DNA of 64,000 bases from Rhinopithecus roxellana (GCF_007565055.1 NC_044560.1:83457295-83521294), one strand, 5' to 3'. Positions 22,141 through 33,438 are shown, numbered from the stretch's first letter. Translations and numbers: made by a program. Notes: generated from the sequence alone by a model not told the origin.

Positions 22141-22440
22141 TTGTTTTTGTTTTTGAGACAGGGTCTCGCCCTGTTACCCAGGCTGGAGTGTAGTGGCACA
22201 ATCACAGCTCACTGCAGCCTCAGCCTCTCAGGCTCAAGTGATCCTGCCACCTCAGCCTACTGAGTAGCTGGGACCACAGGCATATACTACCACACACCTG
22301 GCTAATTTTTTAATTATTTGTAGAGACGCGGTCTCACCAGGTTGCTCAGGCTGGTCTCGAACTCCTGGGCTCGAGTGATCCTCCTGCCTGGGCCTTCCAA
22401 AGTGCTAGGATAATAGATATGAGGTACCATGCCCGGCTGC
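22141..22440 (-). mobile_element. AluJ
   Basis: Target gggaagtttt at 22,131-22,140 and 22,441-22,450. Confidence 0.9.
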
Positions 22441-22513
22441 GGGAAGTTTTATTCCAAATCTGCAGTGTATTTTTCATCACCAGAAGATACTTCAGCAAAC
22501 CAAACCAAGCCAT

Positions 22514-22518
<5 letters not shown>

Positions 22519-22565
<47 letters not shown>

Positions 22566-22846
22566 AGACGGAGTCTCGCTTTGTCACCCAGGCTGGAGCG
22601 CAGTGGCCGGATCTCAGCTCACTGCAAGGTCTGCCTCCCGGGTTTACGCCATTCTCCTGCCTCAGCCTCCCGAGTAGCTGGGACTACAGGCACCCGCCAC
22701 ATCGCCCGGCTAGTTTTTTGTATTTTTTAGTAGAGACGGGGTTTCACCGTATTGGTCAGGATGGTCTCGATCTCCTGACCTCGTGATCCGCCCGTCTCGG
22801 CCTCCCAAAGTGCTGGGATTACAGGCTTGAGCCACTGCGCCCGGCC
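22519..22846 (-). mobile_element. very young AluY with a tail of about 46 T
   Basis: Target gccataatttt on both sides. Near-consensus body and an unbroken long tail. Confidence 0.94.
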
Positions 22847-22911
22847 ATAATTTTATCTATGACTTTTTAAATATATACATTAGTATTCTAAGTATAAACA
22901 CTTAAATTTTC

Positions 22912-23084
22912 TTTTTTTTTTTTTTTTTAATAGAGATGAAGTCTTGCTCTATTGCCCAGGCTAGAGTGCAGTGGCATGAGCATTGCTCACTGCAGCCTCG
23001 AACTCCTGGGCTCGAGGGATCCTCCCTCCTGCCTCAGCCTCCCAAGTTGCTGGGACTACAGGTTCGAACCACTGTACTCAGCAA
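22912..23084 (-). mobile_element. partial old Alu
   Basis: One arm plus tail, from 'tagagatgaagtcttgctc' to 'ccactgtactcagc'. Confidence 0.78.
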
Positions 23085-23248
23085 TATTAAAACATAAACT
23101 TTTAGGTTGCAAATCTTATTTTAGGTTGTAGATCTCATTCTCTGGCAATTGCTTCTGTGGTAACATTTTCTTAGTTTGAATAACAAACACCCTGGTTGAC
23201 AGAGCATCATTAATGAGGTAATGATTGAATGGAAAAATGGCAAAAATT

Positions 23249-23540
23249 GGCCAGGTGCAGTGGCTCATGACTGTAATCCCAGCAGTTTGGGAGGCCAAGG
23301 AGGGCGGATCACTTGAGGTCAGGAGTTTGAGACTAGTCTGACCAACATAGTGAAACCCTGTCTTTACTAAAAATACAAAAATTAGCTGGGTGTGGTGGCA
23401 CGGGCCTGTAATCCCAGCTACTTAAGAGCCTAAGGCAGGAGAATCGCTTGAGCCCAGGAGGTGGTGGTTGTAGTGAGCCGAGGTTGCACCACTGCACTCC
23501 AGCCTGAGCGACAGAGCAAGTCTCTATGTCAAAAAAAGGA
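23249..23540 (+). mobile_element. AluS
   Basis: Full length; A-rich target region. Confidence 0.9.
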
Positions 23541-23573
23541 AAAAAAGGTAAAAATGGTTTCTCAAGAATGATT

Positions 23574-23731
23574 TGGCACACACTTGTACTTGGGAGGCTG
23601 AGGTGGGAGGATCACCTGAGCCCGGGGAGGTCAAGGCTGTAGTGAGCTGTGATCTCACCAGTGCACTCCAGCCTGAGCAACAGAGAAAGATTCTGTCTAA
23701 AACAAACAAAACAAAACAAAACAAAACAAAA
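23574..23731 (+). mobile_element. Alu right arm, 5' truncated
   Basis: Starts at cacacttgtacttgggagg; tail of AAAAC units. Confidence 0.8.
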
Positions 23732-24032
23732 GACCAGGCGCAGTGGCTCACGCTTGTAATCCCAGCACTTTGGGAGGCCAAGGCAGGCGGATCATGAGGT
23801 CAGGAGTTCGAGACCAGCCTGGCCAATACAGTGAAACTCGGTCTCTACTAAAAATACAAAAACTAGCTGGGTGTGGTGTCGGGCACCTATAATCCCAGCT
23901 ACTTGGGAGGCTGAGGCAGGAGAATCGCTTGAACCTGGGAGGCAGAGGTTGCAGTGAGCCAAGATTACCACTGCACTCCAGCTTGGGCGACAGAGCTAGA
24001 CTCCAGTCTCAAATTAAAAAAAAAAGAAAAAA
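23732..24032 (+). mobile_element. AluS, in the tail of the previous element
   Basis: aagaat(g/a)at(t/c)t at about 23,564 and 24,032 brackets this pair. Confidence 0.88.
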
Positions 24033-24193
24033 AGAATAATCTTTCCTTAAGGTGAGGTCTACAATTGACTAGTTGGAGTAGAGGGTTGCTATTCCCAGGT
24101 ACACATGTAGTTTTGAAATGATCACTCTCAGTCTCTCTAGGTTCACAAATATGATGAAAGCAGTCCAAAAAAAATTTTTTTTTCTGTATCCAC

Positions 24194-24479
24194 TTTTTTT
24201 TTTTTTTTTGAGACGGAGTCTCGCTGGAGTCGAGTGGTGCAATCTTGGTTCACTGCAACCACCGTTCAATTGCTGGGTTTAAGCAATTCTCCCGTCTCAG
24301 CCTCCCGAGTAGCTGGGATTACAGGCACCCGCCATCATGCCCGGCTAATTTTTGTATTTTAGTAGAGACGGGGTTTTGCCATGTTGGCCAGACTGGTCTT
24401 GAACTCCTGACCTCAGGTGATGAACCGCCTCAGCCTCCCAAAGTGCTAGAATTACAGGCTTGAGCCACCCCACCTGGCC
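24194..24479 (-). mobile_element. AluS with a small internal deletion
   Basis: Target ttctgtatccac at 24,182-24,193 and 24,480-24,491. Bases around 'ctcgctggagtcgag' are lost. Confidence 0.92.
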
Positions 24480-24587
24480 TTCTGTATCCACATTTGTATA
24501 AGACAAGAAAATGTGTTGTAATAAAATTCTAAAATGTTTACATTTTATACTCAGTGAAAGCAGTGTTTTTAAATGTTTAGATAATTA

Positions 24588-24722
24588 ACAATAATAATAA
24601 TAGCTGACATTTATCAAGGGCTTGTTATAAACCAGGCACTGTTATAAGCATGTTGCCTGGATTATCTTCTGATTTTCTCCATCTCACAGCTCTATAAGCC
24701 ATAGGTATTATTATTATCCCTG
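24588..24722 (-). repeat. MIR SINE, antisense
   Basis: Reads tagctgacatttatcaagggc, ccaggcactgttataagc, ggtattattattatccc. Confidence 0.85.
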
Positions 24723-24759
24723 TATCAGTCCGTGCTCACATTGATAAAAAGAAATACCT
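24723..24759 (-). mobile_element. terminal stub of a THE1/MST LTR
   Basis: Only atcagtccgtgctcacattg...gaaatacctg survives. No LTR resumes beyond the Alu cluster. Confidence 0.6.
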
Positions 24760-25054
24760 GGCCGGGCACCGTGGCTCAAGCCTGTAATCCCAGCACTTCG
24801 GGAGGCCGAGACGGGCGGATCACAAGTTCGGGAGATCGAGACCATCCTGGCTAACACGATGAAACCCCGTCTCTACTAAAAAATACAAAAAACTAGCCGG
24901 GCGAGGTGGCGGGCGCCTGTAGTCCCAGCTACTCCGGAGGCTGAAGCAGGAGAATGACGTAAACCCGGGAGGCGGAGCTTGCAGTGAGCTGAGATCCGGC
25001 CACTGCACTCCAGCCTGGGTGACAGAGCGAGACTCTGTCTCAAAGAAAAAAAAG
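24760..25054 (+). mobile_element. AluY
   Basis: Target aaaaagaaatacctg at 24,746-24,760 and about 25,055-25,069. Confidence 0.93.
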
Positions 25055-25074
25055 AAAAAGAAATACCTGGCTGG

Positions 25075-25382
25075 GGCCAGGCACCGTGGCTCATACCTGT
25101 AATCCCAGCACTTTGCGAGGCCGAGGCAGGTGGATCTTGAGGTCAGAAGTTCGAGACCAGCCTGGCCAATATGGTGAAACTTCATCTCTACTGAAAATAC
25201 AAAAATTAGCCGGCTGTGGTGGCCTGCGCCTGCAGTCCCAGCTACTCCAGAGGCAGAGACAGAATCGCTTGAACCTGGGAGGCAGAGGTTGCAGTGAGCC
25301 GAGATCACGTCACTGCACTCCAACCTGGAGGACAGAGCGAGACTCCGTCTCAAAACAAAACAAAACAAAACAAAACAAAAAA
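25075..25382 (+). mobile_element. AluS
   Basis: Begins ggccaggcaccgtgg; (AAAAC)n tail. Confidence 0.9.
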
Positions 25383-25388
25383 ACTCCT

Positions 25389-25681
25389 GACCGGGTGCTG
25401 TGGCTTACGCCTGTAATCTCAGCACTTTGGGAGGCAGAGGCGGGTGGATCACCTGAGGTCAAGAGTTCGAGACCAGCCTGGCCAACATGGTAAAACCCCG
25501 TCTCTACTAAAAATATAAAAATTAGCCAGGCGTGGTGGCACGTTCCTGTAATACCAGCTACTTGGGAGGCTGAGGCGGGAAAATGGCTTGAACCCGAGAG
25601 GTGGAGGCTGCAGTGAGCTGAGATCACGCCATTGCACTCCAGCCTGGGCAACGAGTAAAACTCCGTCTCAAAAAAAAAAAA
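25389..25681 (+). mobile_element. AluS, third of a head-to-tail trio
   Basis: Begins gaccgggtgctgtgg a few bases after the previous tail. Confidence 0.9.
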
Positions 25682-25771
25682 GACTGCCTAACAGGCACCC
25701 CAGGGAGGGAATCAGGAGGCTTCCAATGACATTGCTAGTGTAATTTAAGGGTCACCTAACTGCTATAGGCA

Positions 25772-25930
25772 GTGTACAGTGTAATCTAGCACTTTGAGAG
25801 GCCAAAGTGGGAGGATCCCCTTGAGCACAGGAGTTCAAGTTTACAGTGAGCTATGATTGTACCACTGCACTTCAGCACTTCATCCTGGATGACAGAGTGA
25901 GACCCTGCCTCTGAAAATAACTAAATAAAA
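25772..25930 (+). mobile_element. Alu with central deletion
   Basis: The left-arm start joins right-arm 'cagtgagctatgattg'. It also has a short tandem 'cacttcagcacttca'. Confidence 0.72.
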
Positions 25931-26239
25931 GGGAACAACCCTGCTACCCCTGAACTTCCCCTGAACTCCTACCAAATAGTGATTCCTGTCTTCACCACGT
26001 TTGTCTCTTGCCAATCATGAAGCTTTTGACACTGGAATGCTGCTATGAGAAAAAAATGCAATGTTTCCATAAATGTGCTTGCCCGCATTAACAGCCAAAA
26101 CAGAAGAAAGATGGTTCCCACCTCATTTCTGCCTTCCAGATCTCACAACATCCCACTGATGGGCCACATTTCACATGGGGAAACTGAATTGTAAAGGAGT
26201 CTGGGAAATGTACTTTTTAGTTTTCTAGAAGGAAGTTAG
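25931..26239. other. unique sequence
   Basis: About 300 bp. The end (catggggaaactgaattg) may be a faint MIR. No exon seen. Confidence 0.4.
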
Positions 26240-26252
26240 AAAGGATGCTGAT

Positions 26253-26384
26253 GCTGGGCGTGGTGGCTCATGCCTATAATCTTAGCACTTTGGGAGGCCG
26301 AGGTGGGTGGATCTCTTGAGCCCAGGAGTTCAAGACCAGCCTGGGCAATATATCGAGACCCTTTAAAAAAAAAAAAAAAAAAAA
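26253..26384 (+). mobile_element. Alu left monomer (FLAM)
   Basis: Own target duplication aaaggat(g/c)ctgat shows it is a complete monomer insertion, not a broken dimer. Confidence 0.85.
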
Positions 26385-26529
26385 GGATCCTGATAGTTCA
26401 GAGTGTTCATCCACAGATCTACTCTAATATCTGCTGGAGTGGACCTTGGTGGTTATCTGAAAAAATAGCACTCCATCAGTATGTAAAAACTGTTGAGGGC
26501 ACAGACTGTGCTCAGAAATCAGTTCTTTT

Positions 26530-26809
26530 GACCAGATGCGGTGTCTCACGCCTGTAATCCCAAATCTTTGGAGGCCAATGTGGTGGGTGGATTGCTTGAG
26601 TCCAGGAGTTCAAGACCACCCTGGGCAACATGGCGAGACCCCATCTCTACAAAAAATACAAAAAAATTAGCCGGGTGTGATGGTACATGTCTGTGGTCCC
26701 GGCTCCTCAGGAGGCTGACATGCAGGCATCCCTGAACCTGGGAGGCAGAGGTTGCAGTGAGCCAAGATCGTGCCTCTGTACTCCAGCCTGGGTAAGAATG
26801 AGACCCTGC

Positions 26810-26841
<32 letters not shown>
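26530..26841 (+). mobile_element. AluS/J
   Basis: Diverged, with a 29-A tail. Confidence 0.87.
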
Positions 26842-26844
<3 letters not shown>

Positions 26845-26889
26845 AAAAAGCCGAGCTTTATATTAATTAGGATATTAATTAGAATATTA

Positions 26890-27186
26890 GGCTGGGCACG
26901 GTGGCTCACACCTGTACTCCCAGCACTTTGGGAGGTTGAGGCAGGTGGATCACAAGGTCAGGAGTTCGAAACCAGCTTGGCCAATATGGTGAAACCCCGC
27001 TTCTACTAAAAATACAAAAATTAGCCTGGCATGGTGGTGGGCTCCTGCAGCCCCAGCTACTCAGGAGGCTGAGGCAGAAGAATCGCTGGAACCCGGGAGG
27101 CGGAGGTTGCAGTGAGCCAAGATCGTGCCATTGCACTCCAGCCTGGGCAACAGGAGAGAGACTCCGTCTCAAAAAAAAAAAAAAAA
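26890..27186 (+). mobile_element. AluS/Y
   Basis: Begins ggctgggcacggtgg after AT-rich sequence containing repeats of attaattag. Confidence 0.9.
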
Positions 27187-27372
27187 GCCACAAGTTACCA
27201 CTGTACACACCTAGTACACTGGACAGTAGTTAATATGCCCTTTAGTGGCAGTGTTGAAACAGTGAAGCAATCCAAGTAAATGCCATTCTCTGAATGCCCT
27301 TCTAACTCATTAAGGCTAGGTGACAGATGAGCTTTTAGAGTGGCAACAAGTTCTCAAAAACTATTAATTTGG

Positions 27373-27646
27373 GGCCAGGCACAGTGGCTCATGCCTATTA
27401 TTCCAACAAGGTGGGAGGATCACTTGAGCCTAGGATTTCAGGACCAGCCTGGGCAACATGGCAAAACCCTGTCTCTACAAAAATACAAAATTTAGCCTGG
27501 TAAACCTGTAGTCTCAGCTACTTAGAAGGCTAAGGCTGGAGGATCACTTGAGCCTGAGAGGTCAGGGCCACAATGAGCCATGGTCACACCACTGCATTCC
27601 AGCCTGAGTGACAGAGTGAGACTGTCTCAAAAAAAAAAAAAAAAAA
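27373..27646 (+). mobile_element. AluJ with internal deletions
   Basis: Left-arm bases are lost around 'ttccaacaaggtggg'. Confidence 0.83.
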
Positions 27647-27649
27647 CAA

Positions 27650-27947
27650 GACTGGGCATGGTGGCTCACGCCTATAATTCCAGCACTTTGGGAGGCTGAG
27701 GCGGGCTGATCACCTGAGGTCGGGAGTTTGAGACCAGCCTGACTAACATGGAGAAATCCTGTCTCTACTGAAAACAGAAAATGAGCCGGGTGTGGTGGTG
27801 CATACCTGTAATCCCAGCGACTCGGGAGGCTGAGGCAGGAGAATCACTTGAACCTGGGAGGCAGAGTTGGTGGTGAGCAGAGATCGCACCATTGCACTCC
27901 AGCCTGGGCAACAAGAGCGAAACTCCATCTCAAAAGAAAGAAAAAAA
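27650..27947 (+). mobile_element. AluS
   Basis: Inserted at the A tail of the preceding AluJ. Confidence 0.88.
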
Positions 27948-27962
27948 GTTATTTCGGTTTGT

Positions 27963-28097
27963 TTTCTTATTTATTTATTTAGAGAGAGGTCTCACTATGC
28001 TCCCTACGCTGGTCTGGAATTCCTGGCTTCAAGTGACCTTCATGCCTCTGCCTCCTGAAATGCTGGGCTTACAGCCGTGAGCCACTGGGCCCAGCTC
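27963..28097 (-). mobile_element. partial old Alu
   Basis: Single arm, from 'agagagaggtctcactatg' to 'gggcccagct'. Confidence 0.75.
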
Positions 28098-28305
28098 CTC
28101 TTCTTTATGCTTGCCTGTATTTTTTTTTTTTTCCAAGATATGTTGAATTTTTAAAGCTATTGTGTTCAGTTTTCTTCCAAAACACATTGATGACATTTGG
28201 AGGAAAAGAGCAATAGGACTTACTATCTTGGTATCATCTACTGGCCTGCCTTTGAATAGTGTTGTCTTAAGTTTATTTTCTTGTCAAAGTTAAAAAGTAT
28301 GTTGG

Positions 28306-28593
28306 GGCTGGGGACAGTGGCTCATGCCTATAATTCCAGCATTTTTGGAGGCCGAAGTGGGAGGATCACTTGAGCCCAAGAGTTGGAGACCAACTTGGGC
28401 AGCATGACGAAACCTCGTCTTTCTAAAAAATACAAAAATTAGCCAAACTTGGTGATGGGTACTTGTAGTCCCAACTACTTGGGAGACTGAAGAGGGAGAA
28501 TCACATAAGCCTGGGAGATCAAGGCTGCAGTGAGCTGTGATTGTGCCACTGCACTCTAGCCTGAGTGACAAAGTGAGACTGTCTTAAAAAATA
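28306..28593 (+). mobile_element. AluJ
   Basis: Strongly diverged (ggggacagtggctcatgcctataattcc). Confidence 0.87.
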
Positions 28594-28600
28594 AACCAAA

Positions 28601-28913
28601 TGGCCAGGCGCAGTGGCTCATGCCTGTAATCCCCGCATTTTGGGAGGCCCAGGCGGGCAGATTGCCTGAGATCGGTCAGGATTTCGAGACCAATCTGGCC
28701 AACATGGAAAAACTCCGTCTCAACTGAAAATACAAAAAAATTAGCCACACATGGTGGTGTGTGCCGGTAATCCCAGCTACTCGGGAGGCTGAGGCAGGGG
28801 AATTGCTGGAACCAGGGAGGCGGAGGTTGCATTGAGCCGAGATCACACCACTTCACTCCAGCCTGGACGACAGAGTGAGACTCCATCTCAAAAAAACCAA
28901 ACCAAAACAAAAA
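28601..28913 (+). mobile_element. AluS, head-to-tail with the AluJ
   Basis: Contains a small duplication (agatcggtcagg). Confidence 0.88.
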
Positions 28914-29273
28914 AAGGATTGCTTTTGATTTGCTATAATATATTTTAATATTGGAAATCTCTTCTTATAAACTGTAATATTAAGATTGAGGTTAAAAAGT
29001 TATATATATAAAACATAAAAATATGTATATAAAATGTATGTATTTCTTTAAAGAGTTCCAAGCCAATTTGAAGCCAAATGATTTTTCTATTAATATTAAT
29101 GATTTATTTATGTTGTATATTTTATATCATTATATATTATATTACATATTTGTTATGTATTATATATTATGCATATTAATTATTAATGGTTTTATATTAA
29201 CTATTATTTATTATTAGCTATTAATAATAATCTGTGCCAGATAATCTATTTTTATATGTTAAAAATGATATCT
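28914..29273. other. very AT-rich unique sequence
   Basis: 29,000-29,250 is dominated by ATT/TATA words (tatattatattacatatt and similar). No gene content. It might be a matrix-attachment or DNA-unwinding type segment, which is only an inference from composition. Confidence 0.5.
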
Positions 29274-29573
29274 GGCCACGCACGGTGGCTCAAGCCTGTA
29301 ATCCCAGCACTTTGGGAGGCCGAGGTGGGTGGATCACGAGGTCAGGAGATCAAGACCATCCTGGCTAACACGGTGAAACTCTGTCTCTACTAAAAATATA
29401 AAAAAATTAGCCGGGCATGGTGGTGGGCGCCTGTAGTCCCAGCTACTCGGGAGACTGAGGCAGGAGAATGGCGTGAACCTGGGAGGCGGAGCTTGCAGTA
29501 AGCTGAGACCGCGCCACTGCACTCCAGCCTGGGGGACAGAGCAAGATTCTGTCTCAATAAAAAAAAAAAAAAA
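29274..29573 (+). mobile_element. AluY
   Basis: Target a(a/g)atgatatct-type repeat at 29,261-29,273 and about 29,575. Confidence 0.88.
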
Positions 29574-29605
29574 AAAGATATCTGACAGCGGCTCTTATAT
29601 AATTT

Positions 29606-29907
29606 TTGTTTGTTTGTTTGTTTTGAGACAGAGTCTCGCTCTGTCACCCATGCTGGCGTGCAGTGGCACGATCTTGGCTCACTGCAGCCTCCGCCTCCCG
29701 GGTTCAAGCAATTCTCCCTCCTCAGCCTCCCGCGTAGCTGGGATTACAGGCACCTGCCGCCATGCCTGGCTAATTTTTGTATACTTAGTAGAGATGGGGT
29801 TTCACCATGTTGGCCAGGCTGGTCTCAAACTCCTGACCTCAGGTTATCTGCCTGCCTTGGCCTCCCAAAGTGGTGGGATTACAGGCATGAGCCACCATGC
29901 CTGGCCC
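29606..29907 (-). mobile_element. AluS just upstream of the 30.0 kb exon
   Basis: Perfect duplication cttatataattt at 29,593-29,604 and 29,908-29,919. Confidence 0.93.
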
Positions 29908-30005
29908 TTATATAATTTATTTAAATAAATATTATGTACCTTAGCACATCTTTCTGCCTCTTATTATAAAAGTACATTATAAATATCTCTTTTCTCTCTC
30001 TACAG

Positions 30006-30087
30006 GACAATCCTCCAGACACAGACTGTTTGACTTAGAATCTTCTCTTTTTTACTCCATTCAAGAGCAGCATTCATAAATTTCCAG
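30006..30087 (+). other. candidate internal 5' UTR exon (82 bp)
   Basis: It is preceded by a long pyrimidine tract (cttttctctctctacag, AG at 30,004-30,005), an excellent 3' splice site, and followed by CCAG then GTATGA at 30,088, an acceptable donor. The 82 bases carry no ATG and are not any repeat I recognise, although they sit between Alus at 29,606-29,907 and 30,153-30,448. The lack of ATG fits a spliced leader exon between the CpG-island exon and the start-codon exon at 42.3 kb. Seen: splice-site grammar and unique sequence. Inferred: that it is used. Confidence 0.55.
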
Positions 30088-30152
30088 GTATGACAAATTT
30101 TAATTCTTGATTTTTCTCACTTAAATGCATACATTAAAAAGTAAAATTCTGG

Positions 30153-30450
30153 GGCCGGGTGCTATGGCTCATGCCTGTAATCCCAGCACTTTGGGAGGCC
30201 AAGGCAGACAGATCACCTGAGGTCGGGAGTTCGAGACCAGCCTGACCAACATGAAGAAACCCTGTCTCTACTGAAAATACAAAATTAGCCGGGCGTGGTG
30301 GCACATGCCTGTAATCCCAGCTACTCGGGAGGCTGAGGCAGGAGAATTCCTTGAACCTGGGAGGCAGAGGTTGCGGTGAGCCGAGATGCCGCTATTGCAC
30401 TCCGGCCTGGGCAACAAGAGTGAAAGTCCATCTCAAAAAAAAAAAAGTAG
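30153..30450 (+). mobile_element. AluS just downstream of the 30.0 kb exon
   Basis: Target aaaagta(a/g)aattctggg-type repeat at about 30,137 and 30,444. Confidence 0.9.
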
Positions 30451-30459
30451 AATTTTGGG

Positions 30460-30752
30460 CTGGGTCAGGTAGCTCACGCCCGTAATCCCAGCATTTTGGG
30501 AGGCCAAGGCAGGCAGATCACCTGAGGTCAGGAGTTTGAGACCAATCTGGTCAACATGGCGAAACCCCATCTCTATTAAAAATACAAAAATTAGCCGGGC
30601 GTGGTGCTGGGAGCCTGTAAGCTGCTTGTGAGGCTGAGGCAGTAGAATCACTTGAACCCAGGCAGCAGATGTTGCAGTGAGCCGAGATCACGCCAGTGCA
30701 CTCCATCCTGGGCAACAGAGCAAGACTCTGTCTCAAAAAAAAAAAAAAAAAG
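30460..30752 (+). mobile_element. AluS
   Basis: gta(g/a)aattttg repeats at its ends. Right arm shortened near 'gcctgtaagctgcttg'. Confidence 0.88.
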
Positions 30753-30995
30753 GTAAAATTTTGTAGTTGTAGATATTATATATTAGAGAATGGATTTATT
30801 TCGTGGAAATTCACTGTCTTAAGATGTTCAGCGTTCTGATCTTTTTGGTCTCCCTGTTCACTGACTGCTAATTTTTTTTAATGACATCTTTATTTTGAAT
30901 TCTCTCTTAAGGAAGTGTAGTGTATCCTTGTGAATGTGGGCCGAATTCTTTTTTTTTTTTAACATCCAGGATACATATTTGAATTACATTTTAAT

Positions 30996-31291
30996 CTTTT
31001 ACTTATTTATTTATTTATTTTTAATTTTTTTGAGATGGAGTCTCACTGTATCGGCTAAACTGGAGTACAGAGGCAACCTCCGCCTCTCGGATTCAAGCAC
31101 TTCTGCCTCAGCCTCCAGAGTAGCTGCGATTACAGGCACCCGCCACCACTCCTGGCTAATTTTTGTATTTTTGGTAGAGATGGGGTTTTACCATGTTAGT
31201 CAGGCTGGTCTCGAACTCCTGACCTCAGGTGATCCACCCGCCTTGGCCTCCCAAAATGCTGGGATTACAGGCCTGAGCCACCGCACCCGGC
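30996..31291 (-). mobile_element. AluS
   Basis: Tail of TTTA units, with left-arm losses around 'ggagtacagaggcaacc'. Confidence 0.88.
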
Positions 31292-31419
31292 TTTTATCTT
31301 TTTTTTAAACTGGGATCCAGGCAATTGTATGGAACTACATTTTTTAATTCATTGCCTCACTTGTGTATATATTTCTCCCATTCTAGCTTGATCACATACT
31401 CATATTATTAAGAACTGGA

Positions 31420-31723
31420 GGCCGGGTGCAGTGGCTCAAGTCTGTAATCCCAGCACTTTGGGAGGCTGAGACGGGCGGATCACAAGGTCAGGAGATCGAG
31501 ACCATCCTGGCCAACACGGTGAAACCCCGTCTCTACTAAAAAACATACAAAAAATTAGCCAGGCGTGGTGGCGGGCGCCTGTAGTCCCAGCTACTCGGGA
31601 GGCTGAGGCAGGAGAATAGCGTAAACCTGGGAGGCAGAGCTTGCAGTGAGCTGGGATCCGGTCACTGCACTCCAGCCTGGGCAACAGAGCGAGACTCTGT
31701 CTCAAAAAAAAAAAAAAAAAAAA
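31420..31723 (+). mobile_element. AluY
   Basis: The target aactggag is repeated after the A tail. Confidence 0.9.
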
Positions 31724-31724
31724 A

Positions 31725-31875
31725 CTGGAGATTATCTAGACCAGTCCTTTTAATTTGCAGAGAAGGATGTTAAGCCTAGAAACATAAGTTACTTGCCCAT
31801 GGACATAATACTAATTTAGTGGTAGAACCAGTGTCAGAATTCTGACCTCCCACAGCTACATCATGCAGCCTTGGA
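31725..31875 (-). repeat. MIR SINE, antisense
   Basis: Reads gttacttgcccatgg, tggtagaaccagtgtcagaattctg. Confidence 0.7.
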
Positions 31876-32320
31876 GTCACTGTCTGGGTTAACTCCCTTT
31901 TCTGTAAAATGGAGATAATAATACCATCTCCCGGCAGGGCACAGTGGCTCACACCTGTAATCCCAGCACTTTGGGAGGCCAAGGCGGGTGGATCACGAGG
32001 TCAGGAGATTGAGACTATCCTGGCTAACACAGTGAAACCCTGTCTCTACTAAAAATACAAAAAATTAGCTGGGTGTGGTGGCGGGCGCCTGTAGTCCCAG
32101 CTACTCGGGAGGCTGAGGCAGGAGAATGGCATGAACCCAGGAGGCGGAGCTTGCAGTGAGCCGAGATTGTGCCACTGCACTCCAGCCTGGGCGACAGAGT
32201 GACAATCCGTCTCAAAAATAATAATAATAATAATACCATCTCCCCGATAGGTTGCATGTGAGGATTAAATGAGACAATGCAGGTAGTTACTTTAATACTG
32301 CCTGTTGGCCCTTTAACCCC
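31876..32320 (+). repeat. MIR SINE, sense, split by an Alu
   Basis: ttttctgtaaaatggagataata at 31,898 continues at 32,245 as gttgcatgtgaggattaaatgag. It is head-to-head with the antisense MIR beside it. Confidence 0.72.
31933..32228 (+). mobile_element. AluY/S inside the MIR
   Basis: 16-bp target aataataccatctccc on both sides (ending 31,932; starting 32,229). Confidence 0.93.
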
Positions 32321-32715
32321 TTCACTGCATCTTTCTTGAAATTCTCCACCGTTGGCTAATGTGTCATGAAGCTCTCTTAATTCTCCCTGTAATTCCTTAT
32401 CTGTAACACTGGCTTCTTTTCCCCATCCTGCTCCACAATCATGGGTAATCCTCCAGGTTCCCCTCTCAGCCCTTGTTTCCTCTGAGCCCCTTCATTTCTG
32501 CTAACAACTTAATCACTATTTTCAGGTTCTCTTGCTCCTCTATCTTCAAGTCTGAGTGTCCCTGTGAACTTCAGACCAGCATTTCCAGTGGCCTCCTGGC
32601 CATATCTACCTGAATTCCCATTCCTCTCAAATCCAGCATACATAAAACCAAAGTCATTGCTTTTCTTCTAAACCAGTTATTTCTCTGGACTCTGGACTTC
32701 CCAATTTCTTGTTTC
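32321..32715 (+). repeat. probable L2 fragment
   Basis: L2-like wording in the middle (tccagtggcctcctggcc, ctcaaatccagcatacataaaac). Weak at both ends. Confidence 0.45.
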
Positions 32716-32729
32716 AATTTTTTTTTTTT

Positions 32730-32899
32730 AATTTTAATTTTATTTTATTTATTTTATTTATTTTTGAGACAGCATCTGTGTGCCCAGGCTGGAGTGCAGT
32801 GGTACAATCACTGTTGCTCACTGTAGCCTCAACCTCCTGGGCTAAAGTGACCCTCCCACCTCAGCCTCCCAAGTGGCTGGGACTACAGGCACATGCAAT
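32730..32899 (-). mobile_element. Alu arm, truncated
   Basis: Ends at aggcacatgcaattttt, the target of the next Alu. Confidence 0.78.
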
Positions 32900-32911
32900 T
32901 TTTTATTTTTA

Positions 32912-33211
32912 TTTATTTGTTTTTTTTTTCTGAGACAGAATCTCGCTATGTCCCCCAGGCTGGAGTGCAGTGACGTGATCTCAGCTCGCTGCAACCTCCA
33001 CCTACTGGGTTCAAGTGATTCTCCTGCCTCAGCCTCCTGAGTAGCTAGGATTACAGGTGTGTACCACTGTGCCTGGCTCATTTTTGTATTTTTAGTAGGG
33101 ACAGGGTTTCACCATGTTGGTCAGGCTGGTCTTGAACTCCTGACCTCATGATCTACCTGCCTCGGCCTCCCAAAGTGCTAGGATGACAGGTGTGAGCTAC
33201 CACGCCCGGCC
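32912..33211 (-). mobile_element. AluS inserted between Alu parts
   Basis: caattttttattttt repeats on each side (about 32,897 and 33,212). Confidence 0.9.
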
Positions 33212-33226
33212 ACAATTTTTTATTTT

Positions 33227-33410
33227 TTAGAGGCAGGGTCTTGCTCTGTTGCCCAGGCTGACGTACAGTGGTATTACCATAGCTCACTGCAGCCTCCAAC
33301 TCCTGGGCCTAAGCAACTACTGCCTCTGCTTCCCAAGTAGCTGGGACCACAGGCATGCACCATCATGCCCAGCTGATTTTTAAAAATCTATTTTGCCATC
33401 CTGGTCTCAA
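33227..33410 (-). mobile_element. partial AluJ
   Basis: From 'aggcagggtcttgctctg' to 'catcctggtctcaaac', incomplete. Confidence 0.75.
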
Positions 33411-33438
33411 ACTTAATTTAAGAAAAAGCAAGGTATAG

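Noticed and set aside
24820..25368. 182-codon minus frame, the longest among the Alu-derived frames
   Set aside because: It reads through two antisense Alus (repeated SRLECS, PPPGFTSFSCFSL, GLELLTS motifs). The same residues occur dozens of times in the window.
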